Source: Allolobophora icterica
Taxonomy: Eukaryota; Annelida; Clitellata; Crassiclitellata; Lumbricidae
Assembly (NCBI GenBank): GCA_963556255.1
Contig: OY744610.1
Span: forward strand, 58,257,449 to 58,321,448
Length of the DNA: 64,000 bases
Reading direction: 5' to 3'
In this document: positions 44,924 to 55,700 of the stretch, piece after piece
Position numbering within the stretch: the first letter of the stretch is position 1
Layout: each line of letters starts with the position of its first letter
Notes under the pieces: model-generated
Database searches by the model: none
The model's input: the letters and a program-made list of their open reading frames with translations, nothing else
Told to the model about the DNA's origin: nothing
Position numbers and translations under genes: made by a program

Positions 44924-47900
44924 AGTAGTTTTATATAGCGCCCCTTCAAGATTGCCTACTCAGGAGCACTCCCAGCCCAACCACGGTCAAATAACGCAGT
45001 TTTGAGGACAGTAAGAAACAGGGTGAAATGACCAATCGGTAATTGACGGAGCTTGGTAGGAAGCCCATTCCAGGTCATGGGGGCAGCCACAGAGAAGGCA
45101 CGGCGCTGCCGTATGGTTGTCCGCACGCGGGGAACAAGTTCAGCCTGCGCAGCTGAGCAGAGAGAGGAACGGCGCTGCGAGCATGAGGTTTACTTAAGTA
45201 TAGAGGCATGTCTTGGCTTGGTTGTGCAGCAGCAAGTTTATTTGAGTGACTTGTCATGGTTAATGCAACTACACTAAAATTTTCTGTATGTGATATTATT
45301 AAATTTAAAAAATGCCACAAGAAAACCTGTATTGGTTTTAATCTGAGACTTTTTATTTTGTCTATAATATTTCTAGTGTTAACTGTTTATTGCATAACTA
45401 ATTAGCACTCATATTGACAGCACTTTTATTACTGTCTACACCAGCTCCGATCCCTCCAACTGCCTCACTGGGTCTGCTCCGTCTTACCTAACGAATGTTG
45501 GCATCCCGGTTTCTTCCTTGCCTGCGAGGGCTGTTTTTGTGATCCGCTGCCTTGTGGCTGTCACTCATTATGCGCTCTTCCATGGCACAATCCAGGAGCT
45601 TCGCCTGTGTGGGTTCCTCTGCTTGGAACTGTCTCCCATTGTCTCTCCACAAAAGCTCCTTGCCATCTCACCTCTCCAGTTCTGTAGATGCCTGAAAACC
45701 TTCCTTCTTGCCGGTGCTGGCACTGATACGGGTTGAGAGTGCCGCTGATCTGAGTGGCACTATATAAGCGTTCAATTACAGTTACTGTTGATATTAAATG
45801 TTATGGCACTAGCAACTATTTGTGTTTACAGGTCTGCCGGCGGAAGTGGAGCTCGTGCAGCTGGAGAGAAGTGGAGTGGAAGTGCCACAAAGAACACTGG
45901 TTTCGATTATCGAAACGAAGTAACGATCGCAATGGACGGAGCGGAGGGTGCTGCTTCTGCTAAGCCTACCAAGGAAGCCCCAGTTTGGATGAAGGAAAGC
46001 ACCGTAGATGGTGCAGTGGCTGAACTGTCAATACCAGTAAGCAAAAGATTCCAGATTTCGAGATGGAAACTAAGGTTTATCTGTGTATAGAGACATGTCT
46101 TGGCTGTGCAGGAGATAGAAGAACAGTTGGTTAAGCTAATCACGAGGGCAGCTATCGGTATATGGCATCACTGAATATTTTTCAAAGCCTCCGCATACGA
46201 GTGCTTTGGCCAGTCCTGACCCTTGCTGTCTGATCTCAACACTGAAAGTGCATGGTCAGTGGTCTCATTTCATAGCCAAGGGGGCACAAGTGGAGCAGAA
46301 ATCTCAAAACATCTTTTTGCCTTGGTAGGGATGTGAACCCCAATGTTTTCATCGACTGTCCAACACACTAACCACTAGACTAGTGTGTTTAAATAAACAT
46401 CAAGCAGTATGAGATAGTATTCAAAGAACGAGTTAACAGCTGTCAAGTTCACACACTGATGCTGCCTTGTTTTCAGCATCTCGTACATTACAATACAGCT
46501 ATTGATAGTGCCCTCTTTTCAAAGCTCAGAAGTGCACGCACAGCCATACGATGGTGGTGAGCAGTTATTTGTGAAGGACTTGCTCAAGGTCTTCTCTCAC
46601 AGTAATTGCCTCGAGAAGACTCAAATCCATACTCTCCGCGTCACAGGCTGTGCACTCTAACCAGTGATTGAGCAGTTTATGAAAGTGAGGCTTTCTATAA
46701 TTGCTCTTCATTTGAGTCAATATGTGTCACAGAGACACCCACTATAATATAATTTTCAATTTTGAATTTGTTTTCCTGTACACGTTTTTGCTTTCTTTAC
46801 TTCAGAGTGCAACTGGTGGTCTGGGAGCGACCATAGACGGCAGTTTTAGTCAGTTGGACAGTAATGACATCATGCAGGCTTTACTGTCGCATGAAACCAA
46901 GACGTCCACCTCTGCAGCGTCACGAAACGAATCTTCAGACAGTGATTCTGAAAGCAACTTTAGACAAGCATCTTCACAAGGTAACATACTGCTTGTGTCC
47001 ATCAAGATATATACCTTATTTGCATGTGTATGCATTTGTTGGGACACTTAACCCTTTAACAACGAGAGGATTAGTTTTCCATACATTTTAGTGCATGCTC
47101 ATTGTTAAAGTGTTAATGTTGTGCCTTTTAAATGCCTAGTAAAGATAGGCAGATCTATAAAATATATGCTATTGTTAAACAGGTCATTTGATTGCTGTAA
47201 AGAAGAGTCATTTCGATTAGATAATGTCCTTTGTTTAAATTATTTATGCACGGTTCCATTGACTGAGTTCCAGTGCATTGTTATTATTTTATTACACATT
47301 TATTAACCCTATGACGCACACCTGGGGTCTACTGGACCCCAGCGATGGCAGTTTCTTGATAACTACGTCGATACAAATAGTAAAAATCTTATATATTTCT
47401 AATTCCTCAGATATTCATCCCCCTACATTTGTGGATAACTTTGAAGAGATTTATGTTTTTGGTTAAAGAGTAAAAAAATCATATAGACACCTCGGGCATA
47501 TTTAGCATACCTGGGGTCCAACAGACCCCACGCTGTAACATTGATAGTCTCATGATGCATTGACTATTGCATAATCCCGGTTATATCAATAATGGAAACA
47601 CTTGTACTTCCATGGTACAAAACTGGAAGAAACATAACGACAGACAACTCGGCTTTGACCAGCAATCAAAATTTCAGGCAGCACCACAAGGCCGGTAAAA
47701 GTGCTGTTTAATCTGTCTGCGTACGTTTGAATAACTGATTATTGTTCATCACAATAAAAAATTTCTTACAGTGAATATAACATCATAACATGATCCAAAC
47801 ATGTTGCATGACTGCATGCACTCTCTCCCACCTAAACTAGGATCATTCATTTCCATGTTCTATTAAAATTGTAGAACTGGGGGCCGTGTTATCGATGGGG

Positions 47901-48529
47901 TCCATTAGACCCCAGGTGTGCTAAATGTGTTGGATCGGAAGGTGTGCGTCATAGGGTTAAGCACCACTATGTATGGTAATGAAGAAGAAGAGCAGTTCCT
48001 TAAGCTAGCCCTGAGACAACCATGGGTATGAAGTGTTAAGAATTTCATTTTCTTAGCCTTGGCATATGAGGGCGGGTGGCCAGTCCTCTCCCCCTTGCTG
48101 TCTCATCTTCCCACCAACAGTGTATGGTCAGTGTACTCATTATAGCTGAGGGGCACAGGTGGAGCAGAAATCTCGAACCAAATATCTGCCCTGGTGGGGT
48201 TTGAACCCCGACCTCTCGATTGACAGTTCAGCATGCTAACCACTACACTATAATGACCAATCATGAATCAGGTAACAGCTTTATAGAAGTCATTAGAGTA
48301 GATGTTGTCAGTTAGTGTCAATATACGACTGTGGTTGTTTTGTTGTTCAGCTGACGAAGATGACATGGACAACTCTGAAGAGGAGGAGACGGAGAAGTGG
48401 ATGGTGACTGTCGGAGGAAGCAAGATTCACTACCAAGATGCGGCGGAAATGGTGAAGCATATGACACCAGCAGAGAAGGAAGAATATATACTCATAGGAA
48501 AGCTGATGTACCAGGACATGTACGACTAG
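44139..48529 (+). CDS. GTF2E1: General transcription factor IIE subunit 1 (TFIIE-alpha), complete
   Basis: Subunit of TFIIE, which binds the Pol II preinitiation complex and recruits TFIIH. Exons 44139-44776, 45832-46036, 46806-46980 and 48351-48529 join in phase to 398 aa. Winged-helix region at about residues 10-110 (LKLLIRYIMRGFYKIEEALI.., HNYYYISYNVFINVVKYKL); zinc finger C128-x2-C131 and C152-x2-C155. A Gly/Ser/Ala-rich linker follows (from 213), then EAPVWMKESTVDGA (a conserved TFIIE-alpha motif), a Ser-rich part, and an acidic C-terminal block (EDDMDNSEEEETEKW) of the kind that contacts TFIIH, ending KLMYQDMYD. The ATG is the first in the exon and aligns with the family start. The stop TAG (48527-48529) lies inside the target duplication of a MITE, so the native 3' UTR begins with the element. 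Confidence 0.95.
44868..45187 (-). mobile_element. LINE 3'-end insertion private to the downstream GTF2E1 copy
   Basis: In reverse: RRRAFSVAAPMTWNGLPTKL..LKTALFDRGWAGSAPE then stop, AAGGGGCGCTATATAAAACT and an (AAT)n tail. The flanks GTTTACT (before 44868 and at 45189) form a likely target duplication. The site is uninterrupted in the upstream copy, so it inserted after the duplication. Confidence 0.85.
45420..45785 (+). mobile_element. LINE 3' end in intron 1 of GTF2E1 (paired with 40370-40725)
   Basis: Same insertion as in the upstream copy, with small differences. It ends GTGGCACTATATAAGCGTTC. Confidence 0.8.
46170..46385 (-). repeat. tRNA-derived SINE (family B), reverse, GTF2E1 intron 2
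   Basis: Counterpart of 41095-41320, with head TAGTCTAGTGGTTAGTGTGT and B box GGGGTTCACATCCC. Confidence 0.8.
46485..46670 (-). repeat. SINE family-A-like fragment, reverse, GTF2E1 intron 2
   Basis: Counterpart of 41420-41685, with a better preserved GACCTTGAGCAAGTCCTTCA core and a single head. Confidence 0.7.
47052..47112. mobile_element. TTAA-flanked palindromic micro-element (copy 2)
   Basis: A 61-bp segment between TTAA at 47048-47051 and 47113-47116. The ends are CCCTTTAACAACGAG and CATTGTTAAAGTG. The core GGATTAGTTTTCCATACATT is found inverted at 52654-52731. It lies in GTF2E1 intron 3. Confidence 0.75.
47307..47956. mobile_element. piggyBac-like MITE, 650 bp
   Basis: Perfect 16-bp terminal inverted repeats CCCTATGACGCACACC / GGTGTGCGTCATAGGG, flanked by TTAA (47303-47306 and 47957-47960). 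A TTAA target and CCC ends are the piggyBac signature. Three internal GGGGTC..GACCCC palindromes lie near 47324, 47513 and 47898. No transposase frame. It is inserted in a TTATTAAGCACCACT sequence that looks like a SINE tail, in GTF2E1 intron 3. Confidence 0.92.
47985..48250 (-). repeat. tRNA-derived SINE (family B), reverse, GTF2E1 intron 3
   Basis: Reverse head TATAGTGTAGTGGTTAGCAT with B box GGGGTTCAAACCCC, then body words GACCATACACTG and GGACTGGCCACCCGCCCTCA, ending CTTAAGGAACTGC about 100 bp before exon 4 in the other direction. Confidence 0.88.
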
Positions 48530-48533
48530 GAAC

Positions 48534-48813
48534 CATGGGCGTCGGGGGGGGGAAAGGGGCATTTGCCCCCTGGATTTTGCAAATATTTAAAAACAATAAA
48601 ATCTTTGATTATTATGATTGTTACAAGAGTCCCAAAATGATTTTCAAGGCTAAAAAACACTTTATTATTTAGGCAAGTCCTTGACCATTATTTATTTTTA
48701 ATGTTGTTCTGTGTTCACGAATGTGCAAAAACGTCACTTTACTCCCCCCTACAAAAATTTTGTCCCCCTAGAAATTTTTTGCCTCCCTAGAAAAATTCCT
48801 GCAGACGCCCATG
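48534..48813. mobile_element. hAT-type MITE family 4, 280 bp, four bases after the GTF2E1 stop
   Basis: Ends CATGGGCGTCGGGGG and CAGACGCCCATG. The exact 8-bp duplication CTAGGAAC is at 48526-48533 and 48814-48821. The left duplication includes the TAG stop. AATAAA at about 48595 inside the element could act in 3'-end formation. Confidence 0.93.
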
Positions 48814-48821
48814 CTAGGAAC

Positions 48822-50685
48822 ACACATCTTTCTACCGTGTACAAAGTCCATCTTGTAGGTGTATTGTCTGATGAACATGTTAGGCCAAAAGCCCTTGTTG
48901 TAAATGATTTAAAAATTAAAAACTGAAGCTGGTCTGCAGTCTGTAAATGAATTGTTACGATTATGTAAAGACCTTGACAACTTTGATGTAACTATTCGGT
49001 AAATTTATATTTTACAACCACAGAAGTGTTTACATACGAACTAGCTCTGAATTGTCTGGCTGCAAAAACAGTTGCAGTCTGATAGATATTTCTGTGCCTT
49101 TGATAGGTTATAAAAGGTGCTATATAAATTGATATATCACAAGTATGTTAAGAAGGTCAGAAAATAAATAAAAGAAACAACTCCAATAAATTTAACCACC
49201 ACATCTTAACATAATTCACTGGAGAAAAGAAAATCATCAATTCGATTGAAAATCACACGTAACTCAGTAATTGTTAAACAAAATTTCAGATTGTTTGAAT
49301 AAAACGTGCTCTACTGGAATACCAGCGATTAACAAACTATACGTTGTTGCCAGTAATTACATTTTGATTACTTTTGTTCTACATCTTAATCCTTCCATTT
49401 TCAAGTGAATTATATTTCACTTATCTTACACTTGTTCAAACACGCTTTCGAGGCAATGGTTTTCACCACCATTTAGCTCAACGAATTGTTATTCGGCTTT
49501 ACACACTGATCTAAGAATATTCAGATGACAACACTTTTAAAACAGAACCGATAAGAAAGGTACAGAACACTTCCAGGATACAATATTTAAGTTAACATTT
49601 TAAATATTTTAATACACAAAGGAATGAAATACACCTGATATGACTACGATATCAGTTGACAAAACTACTACCAATGAAACGATTATAAAATACAGTAGAA
49701 ATAAATAAAAGAAAACGAAATAAATATTACTGTACAGTAGAAGATGTCTAAACATTAATTTACATAACATGATTCACACATTCTTCCCCTAGAATTTACA
49801 TTTGTTCCTAACCAACTCTTAAATTGGTTCACAATCATAAGTACATAGGATTTTCTACCAGATTAACAACGGAATTGTATAGTCAGTTTCTTCTGCCACA
49901 GTAATAACAGAACTGCAAACTCGATCTTCTGACTAGCCGTTTCACAGCAATTAAAGTTGAAAAATAACGACAACAAAAGAGCCTATCATTTTTTAAATAA
50001 GGCAACAGCCCATTTCCAAGGTAGATCGTTGATGTACGCTCTCATGACCGGCTCTTGAAGTTGTGCTATATAAATTATCGATTACAATTACTCTGAAAGG
50101 TAATGTTGGCTAACAGCATAATTATATTACTGTGGCTAGAACATTCCCATGGAGATAAACTGTCTGGTTTCAAACCATGTAAATAATGGCTGAGATTACT
50201 TTTCTGAGCACTTCACCACCCAAAGTGAGCAAGACCTTAATGAGAAACAAGCAGTGACATTCCCCTAGTGGTAGCCAATACACCTGTTTGGAAATTCGTC
50301 TCCTTGTTCCATGGAAAGACTCGAAGAAATTAAAACACGAAGGATGTCTACAGACGTAGAACTGCAGTTAGCTAGAAACTCTTGCCTATGTATGCATGAA
50401 GACAATTAATTATAGCGCCTTTCAATTACCTCACAAAAGCACTGCCTTAGTAAATGGTTTACAAATTCAAACACAAGCAGATGATGAAACAGGGAAGATG
50501 CAGTTCTCCATTTTCCGAAGACGTTCTTCTCTTTCACGTGACACCATAGGCAACGCAGCAAATGAGCAAAACATTGGTTTTGTACTTGCGGATGATTGCT
50601 AAAGTAATTCTCATTTTGCCCATACATTAAAGGAAACAATACTAAGTAATGCCATAAATTTCCGGACAGTACTTGATTCACTAAT
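48822..50685. other. AT-rich region between convergent GTF2E1 and PAWR-like genes
   Basis: No exon was recognised. The remaining GTF2E1 3' UTR is likely here. GGTGCTATATAAATTGATAT at about 49118 is a LINE/SINE 3' end. The 50130-50185 segment is inverted at 53060-53120. The unlocated last exon of the PAWR-like gene may be in this or the next region. Confidence 0.45.
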
Positions 50686-50689
50686 TCAT

Positions 50690-50935
50690 TTTGATAATTT
50701 ATATAGCGCCTCTTCAAGAAACCTACTCAGAGGTGCTCCCAGTCCAACCACGGTTAAAAAGAGAAGACTTGAGGAGGCGGTAAAAAGCAGATAGTGGTTA
50801 TGAGCTTCATTGAATAGTTTATTTCTGCGAGAGGTGCTATCAAATAAAATATTTCTTGCATTTAGCATACGGTTGAGGGCTGAAAGAATTACTGAACCAT
50901 GTTCTTTAAACTGAGAAAACAACAAAAACTTCTAA
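50690..50935 (-). mobile_element. LINE 3' end, reverse
   Basis: TTATATAGCGCCTCTTCAAG and TACTCAGAGGTGCTCCCAG form the hairpin-bearing 3' module, followed in reverse by coding-like LINE sequence. Confidence 0.7.
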
Positions 50936-51919
50936 ACTACACCACCTTGCAGACAAGACCAGCACCAAAATCTACAAAAAGCAACCATGGGTTTAAATCC
51001 CTAGACAATTTACCTGCGACAACAGAAACCACTTAAATGACACCGTGTCATTGTTAAATGACACCATGACGTCATGACACCTACTTCAGATACGACGGCA
51101 ACATTGTTTACAGCAATCGACCCATAAGAAGTTAAAGCATCCGTCACAAAATACTTGAAGCACGGCACATACGAGTCCATTTAAACACAGTAAAACAATG
51201 GCAAAAAACACAAAAGTAACTTAGAAGTAGTTACAATGTGGACTCGTTAACGCAGTTGTCAGGACACATGATTTATGATACTGCTTGTAAACTAGATTCC
51301 GTGTAAAACGGGGTAGTGCAGAAAAGGGCACAGGTCAGCACTGCACTGCAGTTCATGTACAACGTGCTAACTAGTATGGCATGTTAAGTAATAGTTCTGC
51401 GGCCATAACACCACTTCGCATTAAGCGGAATGACTTGTAAATCAACAGAGCATGAACGAGTCCACTCTGTAATTAATTCGTTACATACTGGGCTAAATGC
51501 AACTTAAACTGACTAGAATTTTAAAGTAACTTCAGTGCAGGAGGCTTCTCTTCATTGAGCTTTTACTGTTTGTTCCATGTGGCTACATCGTGCCACCCGT
51601 CGTACCATGACTCCCAATGCACCAGGTTCTACCGACTGTTAAAATATTTAATGAATAATTAATTGAGAAGTCTACAATTAATAATAAGAGAAATGCGAAA
51701 TGATTTATCATCAGGCCAGTCTCCTCTTCGGAAACGGTCGCTGCTGCAGTGCAGAATGTGAGCGCTTGCGGTTTCACAAGTCGACTATCGTCACCGGAGT
51801 TTCGTCATCAGACAGCATGCTGCAGAAAAATGAAACCCAATGTGTCAACAAGAGATTCTTTTTAACGCAACTTCAGATGAAATCTATGAGCAACAGTACA
51901 AGCCATATTTTTTATATTT
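50936..51919. other. intergenic or 3' gene region, no clear feature
   Basis: No exon could be joined to a neighbour. In reverse, TTTTTCTGCAG at about 51825 is a good acceptor and opens a short frame ending at a stop, but its phase does not clearly fit the last known PAWR-like exon. Confidence 0.35.
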
Positions 51920-52150
51920 TATTTATTTATTCCGGATATTTCTATAGCGCCTCTCGAAGTCGACTACTACTCAGAGGCGCTCCCGACTACAGCATTTCAT
52001 ACTGTGCCGGAATTTTCACGACGAAGCGCCACCATCAATTGCGAGTGAAGGACTTGCCCAAGGTCCGTACGCAGCGGCTAGAGTGGGATTCGAACCTGCA
52101 ACCCTCCGGTCACAAGGCGCCGAACTTACCACAGAGCCACCACGCCCCAC
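51920..52150 (-). repeat. tRNA-derived SINE with LINE-like hairpin tail, reverse
   Basis: Reverse: head GGCGTGGTGGCTCTGTGGTA with B box GGTTCGAATCCC, core CCTTGGGCAAGTCCTTCACT, then GGGAGCGCCTCTGAGTAGTA ... CGAGAGGCGCTATAGAAATA and an AATAAATAAAAT tail. This is the best preserved copy of this type. Confidence 0.92.
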
Positions 52151-52653
52151 ATATAGTGACACATCTGTGAGTACTTAAAGGAACTATACAAGTATTCACA
52201 TACATAAATACATACAGACACACGTAAATACATACATACAGACACACATAAATACAGACACACATGCATCCATACCTACACACACGCACACATACATAAA
52301 TACCTTTCTTTATGCTCCAAGTATCTCTATGTCAAGTAAGAATTAATTACATATGCTTCTAGCTGCAGATTTTCACAGCAGCAATAACACTAAATTAATA
52401 TTTTATTAAAATTAATTATAGAAACAAATTTTCACCAGCAGCAACATTGAATTCAATTAACTAATAACGATTTCATCAAATTTAGTTCTAGAAACAAGTT
52501 TTCGACAGCCACAACATGAAAGTTGGCTAATCTGATTTAATTAAGGTACATATTTTGTAGAGCGAATTTAATTACTTAATCTTATTTAATTAAATGCTGT
52601 TATAGACACAAATTTTGACCCAGCAACAGCATCAAAACTCATTTCTCTTTTAA

Positions 52654-52731
52654 CCCTTTAACAACAATGCGTGCAGTGCACTAAAATGCATGGAAAACTA
52701 ATTCCTCTCGTCGCTAAAGGGCTAAGCAGAC
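52654..52731. mobile_element. TTAA-flanked palindromic micro-element (copy 3)
   Basis: CCCTTTAACAACAATGCG ... TCGTCGCTAAAGGG, preceded by TTAA (52650-52653) and followed by CTAA, a one-base change. Its core ACTAAAATGCATGGAAAACT is shared with 61836-61855 and, inverted, with 47052-47112. It lies just beyond the 52751 donor of the PAWR-like gene. Confidence 0.72.
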
Positions 52732-52750
52732 AATCGGATGATGTTCCTAC

Positions 52751-55700
52751 TTTGGTAAGATCGGCAAGTCGTCTCTCCAGGTCACTGATGATGTGTTCCT
52801 TCTGTTCAACCAGTTGCTGTAGCTGACTGTTCTTCTCTCTTTCTTTTGTTAGCATCTGCACAGAAATTGAAAAGCAGACAGTTGAACACTGGCTGTGTTA
52901 CAACATACCTAGCCCAGGTAAATGTCCAGGTAGCATTTCTAAGAGTTTCCAAACAATCATTGCACAAATCGAACCTAATCCCACGACTTATGCATCGTGG
53001 TCAACGCAGCGCAGATGGCATTAACCACTCGAAATGAAACTACACTAATCATATATCATAACGGCCATTATTTACGTGGTTTGAAATCAGACAGTTTATC
53101 TCCATGGGAATGTTCAGGTCGAAATGAAACTACACTAATCATAACTTGTTGGAGAAAATCCAGTATCAGTACAATAAAATGTGTGAGTGAGTGGGACACG
53201 GTAGCCCAGTGGTAAGAGCGCATGCCTTATAATTCGCAGAATACAAGTTCAAGCCTCCGGAGACAGTTACTAGGGGCAGGGGCATTGAGCAAGTCCTTCA
53301 CTCACAATTGCTCAGCTCCATTGATTGTTGCTTGGTCATTAGATAGTGGCACTTAATAAATGCACAATAATAATAATAATAATAGTAATAACAATAATGA
53401 TAGAGTAAGTAAGTCAGTCAGCAAAATTTTTTTATGTCTGTACCTGCTCCAAAACAGCACACACGTCGGCCGTGCCTCGATCCTTAACGACATCCGATGT
53501 GCCATCGCCCTTCTCTCCTGAACAACCATTGGCTTCTGATTCAGCAGTGAAGACAGACGAACAGTAAGAACCGTCCTTTAGCAAGGCGGCTTCTTGTGCC
53601 TGAACATCACTCTTGGTCAGCGTTTTGTACATCTGGTCCTGATCACCGGCCGCTGCAGCTGCAGGGCTTTCAGCATTCAAAAGCGATGAAGCGGAACTCT
53701 GGGCATCGAGCTTCTTCTGACCGGAGTTGGTTTCCGGTTGGCTGACTGTGCTGTCGTAGTCCTGATTATCTTCCAGGTCAGCATCCAGATCAGAGGGACT
53801 GAATTCAAACAGGAAATGAATTTAGATCAACGAAAATTAATAAAAAGAAAATTAAGTTATTTTAAAGTAACTGAAAATTAATTAGATGTACTGCAAACCA
53901 AGGCATTGAAAGTACATGAAAAAAAGTAAAGGTAAATGTATGTTATTTAAAAGTAAAGGAAAATTAATTAGATGTACTGCAAACCAAGGCATTGAAAGTA
54001 CATGAAAATAAATTAAAAGTAAATGTATGTTATCTAAAAGTAAATGAAAATTAAATAGATGTGCTGCAATGAAAATTAATTATGGGTACTAACCTCTTAT
54101 TTCTAGCACCTCGGCCAGCAAAAGCTTTTCGGTCCTGCAACCGAACAAAAATTTAAAAAAATAAAATTTATACAGCAAGAGTAAAAAATGTCCAGCAGAA
54201 ATTAACTGACTCATTATTTTGGTGACCGACTTATTGGTCTAAACAAACCGGTTGAACAGTTTCTTGTTGACCATGTCACAGTGATTGGCCACCATTCTCT
54301 CGGCTAATTGCCTTTGCTTGATCTGATTGCTTTTATTTAATCCGATTGCCTTTCTTTGATCCGACTGCCTTTCCCTGGGTGAACTGAGAACTTTGATCTC
54401 AACTTAAGACATCCTTTTTCAGCTGGCTTATCAATCATATGCTGGCTCTCTGTCTCACTGAACTGACTCTCTTTGTATTGCCCTGATTATGGCCTGGTTT
54501 TGATGTGCCTTCTGCATTTGATAATGGTGCCATAGAAACTCCTAATGAATTATTTTGAATAATTATTGGTTCAAACAAAATGACTTGATAGTTGCTTGGT
54601 TGAGCCAATGATGCCCTACAATGGCTTGATTGATATATAGTTATATACTGATTGTCCAGCGACTTGGCTGATTGACGAACCTCTTCAGGGGTCTGTGGAT
54701 TGTCCGCATCAATCACCTCATTGTAATTGCATCTGTCCTTGTCCGTCTCATCCAACGAATCTCCTGTACTCTAAAAGTCCATCATCACAACCATACAATG
54801 CAATTTAGATGAACAATTCAATTAATTAATTGATTAATTAACCGATTTACTACAGTATTACAAAAATTTAAGAGAATGCAGTCAATCAAATAGGAGTATT
54901 GGTGATTGAACTGCAGAACTTTCTGCATGTGTTCTTTGTCAACTCTCCCCCAACACGTACTTAAAACTGTGTGACCTCAAATTTAAATTTAATTTGCATT
55001 TAATTTTAATGTAATAAAAGCAAAGTTAATTCCACTAAGTGGAAGCCAAAAAAATCACACATAATTAAAGATATGCACAGAGGCGTCTACACCATAGAAA
55101 CCTTGGAGCAAATGCTCCATCCAAAAAATAGGGGGAAGATCTGTCAATGTATGTGCCATCATTATTGGGGGAAGGAAAAGTAAGGGGGGAAGAGGAGCGA
55201 GGGAAGGAGAAGTTGCTCCAATGACTTCGGGGGGATAGACGCCCCTGGATATGCATATCTCTTCTGACCTACTAGATCTGACCTGACCTACTAGAATTGA
55301 CCTGACCTACTCGAGTTGACCTGACCTACTATATCTGACCTGTCTTACTAGACTTGACCTGACCTGAACAGAATTGATCTGAAATGATCCAAGATTCTGT
55401 TCTAAAGTCCCTGTAATACCAGATTCATTGGACACACCATATACATCCTAAACAGTGCTGACAATAGATTATATAAGTTAAAATTTTACATGAAGAGTCA
55501 AGGTATCTACCTCCGTCGACTGCATGTGGACGAGGCCCGAGCTTCTCCTCTTCTCTCTCAGCTTCCTTTTGTCCTTTGCCGGTTTGGCCTTGTGCAGATG
55601 ACCAGGCCAGCCTCGCTTGTCTTTGACCTTAGCCCTGGTGGGCGAATCATGATCACTCGGGAACAGCATGCAGCCAGGACTGAAACTAATGTGGTCCACC

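Larger units (their letters stand above)
43580..46969 (+). repeat. Segmental duplication unit, downstream GTF2E1 copy
   Basis: Collinear with 38867-41987. It is longer mainly because of a LINE insertion at 44868-45187. The whole promoter-proximal region and exons 1-3 are shared. Confidence 0.92.

Noticed and set aside
52846..53037. Short forward frame overlapping PAWR-like exon 5
   Set aside because: Antisense shadow over the coiled-coil exon; no independent support.
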